NCBI GenBank assembly: GCA_902702965.1
Contig: CACRXP010000624.1
Location: 278,009-342,008, forward strand
Origin: Spirometra erinaceieuropaei
Taxonomy: Eukaryota; Platyhelminthes; Cestoda; Diphyllobothriidea; Diphyllobothriidae
Direction: 5' to 3'
Length of the DNA stretch: 64,000 bases
Of this stretch, positions 64,000 to 64,000 are shown one piece after another. Positions within the stretch are counted from its first letter, which is position 1, and every line of letters starts with the position of its first letter. The notes under the pieces were generated by a model. That model saw only the letters and a list, made by a program, of their open reading frames with translations, had not been told where the DNA came from and did not search any database. The position numbers and the translations under genes were made by a program.

Positions 64000-64000
64000 C

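Overview
The window reads as transposon-rich DNA of a eukaryote, most likely a parasitic flatworm (cestode or trematode). The grounds are the mixture present: Ty3/Gypsy and BEL/Pao LTR elements, CR1/Jockey-superfamily LINEs, RTE-like LINE tails, a LINE C-terminus ending in a C2H2 finger, and several Penelope-like elements (PLEs) with GIY-YIG domains. There are no bacterial operons, rRNA genes or convincing functional tRNAs. I find no host gene I can name. Two short open stretches (1-84 and 61515-61862) could be host exons, at low confidence.

Layout. 781-12453 is a minus-strand Gypsy element (LTRs 781-984 and 12249-12453) split inside its integrase by a BEL/Pao element (2048-9077, 326-bp LTRs that read as identical, TSD GGGGG). 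The BEL integrase is itself split by a 995-bp terminal-inverted-repeat element (2933-3927, 8-bp TSD). 12690-13080 holds a LINE tail with a C2H2 finger. 16624-17900 is a decayed PLE. 19010-20470 and 22490-23760 are LINE fragments. 24120-30180 is one LINE (minus) into which a younger LINE (plus, 24999-27679, intact 831-codon ORF) has inserted.

30.4-55 kb is an old, roughly tandem array of a composite unit (non-coding blocks R2 and R1 plus an RTE-like tail). It was later invaded by PLE-2 (32468-35452, 9-bp TSD), LINE-E (38934-40980), PLE fragments (41.8-43.5 kb), PLE-3 (47377-50946, 13-bp TSD) and LINE-D (about 50976-54139). The PLE ends carry hammerhead-ribozyme-like motifs whose stem II is kept by compensatory changes between copies. 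A second copy of the TIR family sits inside one of these motifs.

56103-61249 is a second Gypsy element (plus strand, 521/522-bp LTRs, TSD GGAA) whose gag reading frame starts inside the LTR. The last 2.8 kb holds a candidate exon, a 34-bp perfect hairpin made of PLE terminal sequence, and a diverged direct repeat.

Almost every coding region is broken by stops or frameshifts. The clearest exception is the 5'-truncated LINE at 25000-27495. The genes do not form a pathway. Each set (gag/protease/RT/RNase H/integrase, or endonuclease/RT) describes one element's own replication, and the main information is the order of insertion.
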